From Cinclus cinclus (Eukaryota > Chordata > Aves > Passeriformes > Cinclidae), in NCBI RefSeq assembly GCF_963662255.1, contig NC_085046.1:48375797-48439796 (forward strand): a stretch of DNA of 64,000 bases, written 5' to 3'. Under the pieces are notes generated by a model. The model searched no databases. It was not told the DNA's origin and saw nothing but the letters and a program-made list of their open reading frames with translations. The translations under genes were made by a program, and so were the position numbers. Below, piece by piece: positions 55,915 to 64,000 of the stretch (positions are counted from its first letter, which is position 1; the number at the start of each line of letters is the position of its first letter).

Positions 55915-57099
55915 GCTCCATGCAACTTTTTAAAAGAACTTAAAAAAAAGCATCCTAAACACCACAAAACTCTTCAGCTTAAAATGAACTAATCAATCAC
56001 CTTTCTGCACAGCTGCATTTTCTTTCATTAATGTAACAGAATTGAGGGATTTCCGTCTTTACCTTTGCATTTTTCCATTTCCAGTATCCATAACCAATCA
56101 TCGCTCTCCTCTTCCATTATGCTTCGTATATTGCAGAGTGAGAAGCATCTTCATTAAATAGTATTAAAATAGAACACACCCGATCTCCCCACCAGAGCAT
56201 GCTCTGACAATGCTGATACCATAGCTCTCAAGGTAACCATGCCCATCTGGGAACTAAGAGGCAAAGTCAGTGCGAGATTAGCAATTTGCAAGCCCAATTG
56301 TGCACACAAACTTGCCTCGATCCGTGACGAAGACTGCTAAAACAAAATCAGCGTGTAGTTAAGTTATGCGACTGAAAAGTTGCAGATCAGTTTACAGTAT
56401 GGTTTTGGTTTGGCTGGTTTTTTTTCACTCCCTCCCCATCATCCTCAGCTTTCTTTGTACTTGCCTAAAAAACGTGCAGAGGGCATGCATCTGGATCAGT
56501 AGTGCAACAGCAGAGAAGCCAAACAGGTGATGCACAGACACTTGTGTCGTTCTCGAATGCTTTTGTTTCCCCTCCCGGCACATTTACAGCGATGTCACAC
56601 GGCGGCGGGATGAGTTCTGAGCAAAACCGCACACACCTAGCACGTAAAAAATGCACCCGGAATCTGAGCGTGTTCCCCCGCTGGCTGACACGGTAAATTA
56701 AGGCAAAATAAATAACAGCAATTAAACAAGGCTGCGCAATGGCTGCGCTAGATTAGCACATCGAGGTTAGATTTAAAAGAGGTATCATTTGAGACGCACA
56801 GACAAGTAGGCAGAATACACCAAGAGAAGTAACATGAACGGCTTTTTGTGAAAACAGGACACCTAACAATACGGCTATAACTCCTGGACTGTGATCCTCC
56901 TCCATTGCATGCAAAAACAGATGCTAAGGAAGCATCAAGTAAATCTGTTGCACTCACATCGCCACCCTTAAGAACAATGCAACGTCCAAAGCAGCCCAGG
57001 CTTGCCCTCCAGCAAACATGGCTTTGAAAGCGAATCCTGCGATGCTGTTCACAAATCAGCGAGTGGAAGTTGAGATTTTCTTAAGAGTTTTATCCATTT

Positions 57100-58600
57100 C
57101 AGTTAAAATGACGGCTAGGAGGAGGGCGATGTCCCCCCGCAGACCCCCTCCCTGGCACTCGCCCCCCCGCCCCAGCCCGGCTTACGGCCACCGGCCACCT
57201 CACCTCCGCGCCCGACCCCGACCCGTCTCTGCTCCCGCCAGCAGCGCCTCTGGCGATGACTGGGAAGCCACCGCCCTCCGCGGGGCAGGCGGCTCCGCGG
57301 CCTCTCCGAGCCCTTCCCGCCCTACCTGGGTGTCACCACCGCTACACTGCCGCTCCGCAGTCCTGTGCAAGGCTCCAGCACCGACAGCATCCTGCCCCGT
57401 CGCACTGCGAGGGACACCCTTTTTTTCCTTTTCTCTTCCCTCCCCCTCTAGCAAGTACCACATCTTAGAGCCGGAATCCTGCAGCCGCTATTAATAATTG
57501 TCCATCGCACGCAATGAAAGGCAAGCCCCGGATCTATACACAGCTCCTGTTTCCCTCTCTCTCCGCTCCACATGCTCTAGCCGCCCTGACCTCAAAAATT
57601 AAGAGGTCACGGGGATGGGTGGGAGGGATGGCGGGGGAAAGACTCCAACGAAATGACAGAAAACACATGCTGGAAAAAAAAAAAAAGACAAGAAAAAAAT
57701 CGCGACAACAAAAGCATCACGCCACACAAATGTCGACAGATTCTCCTTTGTCTTCCTTGGGTTTTGTTGGGTTTTTTTTTGTTTGTTTGTTTGTTGTTGT
57801 TTTTTACCTTGCCTGCAAACGGGATCTGCCCCCAGCGTCTTGGCGGCTCGGGCTATTTTTGTTTGTTTGGTATTTTTGGTTGGCCGGTTTGTTTATTTTG
57901 CTGCGGATACGCTGCTGTTACAGAACAGTGACTGTCTTCCTGAAAGACATATTCTCTTCCTCCGCCTCCGCCGCGGGAGGAGATCCGCCGCCGCGCCGCG
58001 GTGCTGGCCGAGCGCGGTGGCCGCCGGGGCACCGCCCGACCCGCCGGCCGCCTCCTGTCTCAGCCCTGTCCAGTCCGCCGCTCCGCCCGCCTCTGCCTGT
58101 CCGCTCTCGGCGCCTGCCTGGATCCCCTTCTGGCTTACTCCTCTCTCCCTGTTCTCCGTCCTTTATCTGCCGCGCTCCCGGGCTGTACTGTCTGTCTGCT
58201 AGTCTCTCCCTCTGCCTTTCTCTCTCTCTCCGCCCACGCAGTGTGATGCGCCCCGGACCGCAGGTAGCGCCGCGCTCCGGCTCCGCTGCTCGCCGGATCT
58301 GCGTTTGCGGCGCTCAGCGCCGCTGCTCTGGCTGTCGCTGCCCTGGCTACCACACATAACCCGCCGACCCCAGCGCCATTGTGCTGTCCGCCCTCGCCCC
58401 GCGCACGGCCCGGAGATGCCCCGCCGGTTCGGTGTCTGTCTGTGGTGTGGGGTGGCTCTGTCTCTTTTTGTCTGCGCACCCACCCGCCTGTGTGACTGTG
58501 GAATTCTGCAAGCCGACTCCTCCAGTCACATTGTTCCCCTCTCTCCCTCAAGCCCTTCCCGTCAGCCCACTCTCAGCCAGGAGCAGAGAGAAAGCACCCG
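57100..58600 (-). promoter_or_regulatory. ARPP21: CpG island, candidate main ARPP21 promoter and first exon
   Basis: This is the only strongly GC- and CpG-rich block in the window, densest at about 57.95-58.45 kb, with CCGCCC/Sp1-like boxes and no clear TATA box. It lies about 38 kb upstream of the ARPP21 start codon, a spacing that fits a gene with long 5' non-coding introns. Several minus-strand donors could end a first exon: CAG|GTAGGG (57325), GAG|GTGAGG (57203), GCC|GTAAGC (57185), AAG|GTAAAA (57807), and just downstream GAT|GTGAGT (56957). The long open frames on both strands here reflect high GC and lack family features. Assignment to ARPP21 is by position and strand; a divergent or plus-strand transcript cannot be excluded. 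Confidence 0.6.
57766..57812. repeat. T/G-rich simple repeat, (GTTT)n-like, inside the CpG island
   Basis: A T9 run followed by GTTTGTTTGTTTGTTGTTG and a T-run interrupts the island. Confidence 0.8.
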
Positions 58601-61600
58601 AGCGGTGCTAATAACTAGAAAGCTTGTTAATCCCCTTCGATTCCTTGTTATTTGCTCCTGCCCACTCCCTGGCGCCCCCACCACAAGACCCCCAAGAAAA
58701 AAAGGGAAGGAAATAGGCCTTGACTCCAGAGGACATCTTTAAGTGAAACACGTCTAGGGAGGGCAGTTTTAATTATTATTTTTGCTGGTGAAACCTGACA
58801 GCCTTCAGGCTGATCAGCCAAGCTACTGAAAGAGTTAAAAGAAATTAAAAAAAAAAAAAAAGACTGCAGCAGATTTTGGGTGGTAGCAGAATGAGCCACT
58901 AAAAATGGGGCACATGATATTCTTCCCCCTCCCCTGCCTGTAGCATGTCTCTATCTAGGATCTGGCTTGATGATATTTCTCTCAGAGCCTTGCTACACAC
59001 CATCAAGGCAGAGGGAAACAGGCAATTCACCAATGCACGCGTTTCCAATACATATAACCACTGCTATGCATTTAAAACCCAGGCCTCGTTTTACCCAATT
59101 GAATACATCCAGGCATTCATTCTGCACCCAGCCAAGAAAAGGGCATTTACCTCTTTGCTAGGTGGCTATTAATGTGCCGTAAAATTATAGCTATACAGCA
59201 CCAAATGTAATTGCCATAGATCATTTAGAGGAGATCCAACAATCCAGTTGCTAGAAATGCATGTCTGTGAATAACCATGCATCTGGTACAATGCCTTCTA
59301 CTACAATGACCTGAAAGGAGAGAGAAGCATCTGGCACCAGCTCCAATTAGTAATCCCATGGAAAAAAATAAACAGGCAATAAGTACAAAGCAGCAAGGTC
59401 CTATGAAATACAGAGATAATTTCTGTCTACGGTGATACAAATAGCCCAGCTCACACAGACAGACAATTCTGATTTAAAATATTCAGTTAAAGATGCACTC
59501 CTTTCATGATGTGCTTTCAGAAAGCCCAAGTTAGAGAAGACAGTTTTCCATGATTAATGAATGCAGCAGAACTTGTGTACCAGTAAATATGGTCAAATAT
59601 ACAGAAAGCTGGGGGGCAGTTGCAGGGAAATGTTTGCTTTAGTGGCTATAGCTATTATCCTTGCACTCCTGGAACCCCCCTTTCCCCTCAGAGGCAAACA
59701 CCTGCTTTTACTGAGGACTGCTGAATGGAATCAGACTGGAAAAATACAGTGAGTATTTCTTTATGAGTCACAACAGGGTGTGCATTAGTCGGCTCTTGGT
59801 GCATACTTCAAGTGATCAGAGGCATTCGGCCAGGCACACTAAAACCTGTTCTGCTAGTGCACCTCCTGATGTGGTTTCCTCCTAGGATGGCTGTGTGTGG
59901 CTCCATCTACTTTTAATTTCATTCTTTAACATATTCCCACATGGTGCTACAGGTTCCATCTGAAAGCAAGACCAGCAAAGAGGCAATAAATGGCACTCAT
60001 GTGCTACACTTGGTGACGGGGCAAGGACCTGTTCTTTTTTTGCCATTTGATGTTGCGGCCATCTCAACAATGGACCAAAGTTAATTTTCCTAGATGGTTC
60101 AAAACTACTCTGAACATACAGTGAAATGGAGACGGCCTCACCTGGCTGCTGCCCATCATTCCTTTACTCCCAAGCAGGATACCCAGAGAAGAGAGAGAAC
60201 GCACACTACACCAGGACAAAAAAGCAGTACTCACTCAAGGTTTCACTAAATGCATTGCAACTTGCCTCCAGAGGGAAGGGGACAAGAATAGTGAATGTTT
60301 CGGAACCTTTCTCTAGTCACTAGACACAATGCACAGGTAAAACAGCTTATCTCCCACTGTTAAGATACTTCAAAGTGGGTAGTCTTCAGAGTGTGAAGAG
60401 CCAAAACTATACGTCAGATCTGTAAGAAGATAAAAATTAATCCAAGCTGTAGTCTGGCAGTTCATTCCACCCTCTCCTATGAAGCTGGATGTGCCTGGAG
60501 CATGTTGCCAAATGCTAAAAAATGCCATCTACAGCAACACCAATGTAAATAATCAAGAAAAATCCCATTATCACTCCAGTATCACATAATGTAGTTTCTC
60601 AACTCAGAATGTGGAATAGCATCAAACACAGCATGTGCAAATAAGTGGAATCGTCTTTTGTTAAGAAGTCACCTCAGACATTCTCAGTCAGATACTAATC
60701 TGACAGAATATGCGGCCTACATCCCTTTCTTTAGGACTTTTCTTTGTAGAAAGAAAAATCACAATCATTGCACTGTCATAATATTGAAGAGGTGGTCAAC
60801 TACAGCAATGACTGCTGATGCCTGTCCTGATATGTAAACATGGACAGGGATAATTGTCCATTTAATCTTCATGAAAGTCAACAGAAGCTATGTTTTTAAG
60901 AAGAAACAGAACTTGATCAACACTTCAGACCTCTGACACCTTTTTTTTTGTCTGTTACATGACCAAATTTCAAGGGTATGGGGGAAAAAAAAGACACAAG
61001 ACCTATTTCACCAAGTACTTTCTTGAGCAAAACATCTAATTAAACAGCAGCACATGCTTTCTAGGACTCTGATATTGCCAAGTGCCCCTTTGCAACAGAG
61101 CCAGCACATAGAAGCACATGTGACCTCTATGTACACAAAATTCCTGCAGACAACACGAAATGCCTCAGCTCAAGGTATTTCCAAAGCATGACAACAGATT
61201 ATATTACTTGTTCAGTGCAAGCATACTTTCTAGCTACGATATTCAATTTCACATAGAAATGAAGAAAACCTTACTGGGCTGATACCTAATATCAGACTGG
61301 AAGTATGAGATGTCAGAAAAACATACTGAGCTTCTTGCAGATTTGAAATCACCAATTCCTGGGAGAGAAGGTGTGTAATGTTACTAAATACATTAATAAA
61401 ATCTTTCACACCTGGTTGCATATTTCTGATGCTTCTAGTCATTTCTCAGTGAAAAAAACTCTAACATATAAAGTCTGCTGTGTTTTGTAGTTATGGAATT
61501 ATTCAGTTTGAGGCACAACAGTATAATACGCTAACTGTTGATGTATTTTATCATAATGTTATGTGAAAGAGATCAGTTTCAGGGGTTTTAAATTATTTTA

Positions 61601-63925
61601 AAACTTCTTTCCACTTTTATGTCCTACATGTTACAAACAAATTAATAATGCATAATTTGCAGATTTAAGATGGACTTAAAAATATCATGCATCTGTTTAA
61701 AATGGCACAATACAGTATGCAAATATAGCCAAATTGCTCCAGTTTTAAATACTTCTCAGGAAGAGCCGAAATATTTTTCCAGCTACAACGTTGCAAGTAA
61801 AGGAAAATAACCCAAGCAATTTGTGTAAAGCATGTGCTGGTAGCTCAGAATTGCAAAAAAAAAAAAAAAAGGCTTTATGCTCTTCCCAATTAATTCAGTA
61901 AGAATTTTGCAATGGATTGCATTAGGATTAAGATCATGTACCTAAATCTCAGATTCTTTGTTTGGAGAAAGATCAGTTAACCCTTTAAAAATATAATCTG
62001 TTGCTAGAGGGGCTGAGGCAGCTTCTTTCCCCCACTGAAAGCAAATAATCATTTCTTTGTATTTTACATTTCAAATTCCCTCTTAATTGCTTTTAGAAAT
62101 CCCAACGTGTTTGATGTGCCATATCTGTGTATCTTGAAAAGGATATTACAGTGTGGAGTTCCTTAACACACACACACAAAAAAAGTTGCCTGATACCCCC
62201 TAAAGCCGAAAACTGCAGCATTGCTCAGCTTTGACTTTCAGTAGAAGATCTGAACTCTGGCTTTGACAGCTAGCTTTTGTGCATATTTTCTCTCGTGTTG
62301 TAGTCTTTGCTTCAATTTATGTTTACAGGCAGGAGGACTAGTGAACTTTCAGGTCACAGATTAGAAGGGGCAGTGGTCTGTTTCATGGGCTGATGAGTGG
62401 CTGGCAGCTCAAAAAATTATGTTCTAAAGTAATCCAGTGACCACAGAAAGGGCTCATCCTGGTATACTGACTCAATCACATTGCTGACAGCATTGAAAGA
62501 GTTGTGACAGTGAGAGATATTCAGGTGGTGGGCAGCTCTCATTTGCACTGGACAGAAACACATCTCTGATATGGAAACTTAGCATAGTAGTACTTTTTAT
62601 AATATGTATGTGTGGCATGCACGGTGGGACAAAGCTACAAAACATGCAGTGGTGAGTAAGAGATAGAGTAGTAAGAAGAGAGTCAGCTAGAGTGTTGTGA
62701 ACTGTGGTGTTAGAATGGGTCAGAGATAAAATTGTGAGAAAAAGAGGAGGAGGGAGAGTCTCAGGCAGGGAATGCAGTGAGTTGGTTATCTTGAGATCTG
62801 TGATTCATTGTAGAGAATGTGCACTACCTACATATATTAGAGTACTGTAGGGAAGAAATCAGGCTGAGGAAATTCCAAACTCTTTCAATGGAATGTATGA
62901 GCTTTAAAAATCCAACGGCTCAGGGTCACCTGAAGGTCCAGGAACTGTTTGGTTGACAAATACAAGTAGCTCTAAGGAGACATATGACAAACACAGCATC
63001 TGCCAGCAAATAGTTGCAGCCCTTGGCCTAGGAGCCATAGGAGCCATAAACAACTTCAACTGGCACAAAGCAGCTTCCCATCAAGATCTTACCAAGAAAA
63101 GTCTTTATTGCTGCCCTTTGTCTAAAGCAAAGTACAAAAGCATAGGTTACCTCCCAGCACACATGGCCAGCAGACAAGCTTTGGTGACAGTTTTCAGCTA
63201 CCACAATGAGATGTGGGTAATACAGGCTTTCAACACAGATAGGTGGTGTCTTTCTCACTGCTAAAACATTACAGACCTACATCTGCCCTTAAGCTGTCCT
63301 GGAAGAAGGGAAGCTGAGGGTCCAGGGTACTTCATGTGCAAGCAAGTGGATTCAGTAATGACAGAGAGGGGGAAAGAAGAGGAAAACAATTTTGACAGGA
63401 ATCCCCACTTACCTTACAGAAATCCTGCCAGAGCAATATTAAGAATGACAGTAAAACATGCTTGTGGAGTTGTAGGCTTGGTTGAACTCTCTCTGTATAT
63501 TTTAGAGAAGACCATCGTCCCAGATACAGATTTGATACCATATGAAAACCTAGAGAATGAAGTTGGCAAATTATTTGGAAGTGGAAAATGGAAGATTTGC
63601 TGTGACAATCAGACCATGTAACTTGGAATACTCACTAATGCCAGTTTCTCTGTTTGAAATTCCCCTGAATATGGTGTCCTCTTAATCTTTCCTTCTAGGA
63701 GATCTAGTCTTCTCTGAAAAATGCATGTTTTAAATGTAAGAGTTTAACAGAAGGCTCCCAATTTACATGAGGCCTGGACCTATCTTACAGGTATTTTTCA
63801 CAAGTAACTTGATACTACACTACCATGTTGACACTCTTCAACCAGCTATATTTTTCAGTTTTCCTTTAAAATTTTTAAGAATAATATTTATCTTCTCCCA
63901 TTGGAATCTCTAGAAAGAATCCTGG
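58601..63925. other. DNA upstream of the CpG island; no gene recognised
   Basis: About 5.3 kb with A-runs (58845-58860 and 61855-61870) and only short, unrecognised open frames, the longest being 62953-63264 and 63334-63621 on the plus strand. No family motif, splice-consistent exon or known repeat was identified. Confidence 0.5.
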
Positions 63926-64000
63926 CCACAGTGTCTATGTAACCTGGATGTGTTTCTTTCCTGTTGCCACAATGTGTGTATCCTGGATGTGTTGGTTTCC
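63926..64000. repeat. Start of a 41-bp tandem repeat, cut by the window edge
   Basis: The unit CCACAGTGTCTATG, then CCTGGATGTGTTTCTTTCC restarts at 63967 with a few substitutions and a 2-bp gap, and continues to the last base. At least two units are present. Confidence 0.65.

Larger units (their letters stand above)
50308..56956 (-). other. 5' intronic DNA between the LTR-like element and the CpG island
   Basis: About 6.6 kb, mostly AT-rich. It contains two G-rich tracts (51932-51961 and 52772-52793), an LTR-end remnant (55882-55914) and no recognisable exon. GC content and CpG frequency rise from about 56.5 kb towards the island. Confidence 0.5.

Noticed and set aside
57018..57494. 158-residue plus-strand open frame
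   Set aside because: Also in the CpG island and Pro/Arg/Ser-rich through composition. No recognisable domain.
57514..58359. 281-residue plus-strand open frame, the longest in the window
   Set aside because: It lies in the CpG island, crosses a T/G simple repeat and low-complexity Pro/Arg/Ser runs, and matches no family I know. High GC lowers stop-codon frequency.
58135..58551. 138-residue minus-strand open frame in the CpG island
   Set aside because: Several overlapping frames on both strands are open here because of base composition. It does not resemble an ARPP21 N-terminus.
62953..63621. Two plus-strand open frames of 103 and 95 residues near the window end
   Set aside because: Neither matches a known family, and no convincing splice sites join them. 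Most likely chance frames, although an unrecognised non-coding transcript cannot be excluded.

Overview
This window looks like ordinary vertebrate chromosomal DNA, most likely from a bird. It is AT-rich with one strong CpG island. It carries short 3'-end fragments of CR1 LINEs of the avian type and long-terminal-repeat sequence resembling avian ERV LTRs. No bacterial-type operons, tRNA, rRNA or CRISPR were seen.

The one protein-coding gene I can support is ARPP21 (cAMP-regulated phosphoprotein 21, also called TARPP or RCS), on the minus strand. Seven coding exons were read: 19450-19611 (ATG at 19611), 18610-18645, 17661-17750, 13434-13578, 12190-12268, 10784-10843 and 9809-9949. Together they make 713 nt in one uninterrupted frame, which is 237 residues plus two bases. 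This covers the acidic N-terminus, the short PKA/calmodulin-regulated ARPP-21 segment, a charged linker and the R3H RNA-binding domain (R205-x3-H209). The gene continues past base 1; the SUZ region and the C-terminal Pro/Gln-rich tail are outside the window.

Layout, from low to high coordinate:
1-9808: part of a long downstream intron, with an LTR at about 6561-7217 and an antisense CR1 tail at about 8706-8800.
9809-19649: the seven coding exons. The short intron 10844-12189 holds two striking inverted repeats.
20759-21462: three candidate 5' non-coding exons, one with an 18-residue upstream ORF.
21463-56956: a long AT-rich 5' intron or introns, with a CR1 tail at about 35414-35490, a second LTR-like element at about 48734-50307, a G4-prone tract and an LTR-end remnant at 55882-55914.
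57100-58600: a CpG island, the best candidate for the main ARPP21 promoter.
58600-64000: upstream, apparently non-coding DNA, ending in the start of a 41-bp tandem repeat that runs off the edge.

No wholly new gene system is visible. The points most worth checking are how the ARPP21 transcript is built: a tandem TAGTAG acceptor inside the R3H domain, a skippable 36-bp exon carrying a divergent PKA site, a weak donor where mammals switch between short and long isoforms, and the candidate leader exons with an upstream ORF. The DNA-level points are the two inverted repeats in one small intron and the LTR sequences.
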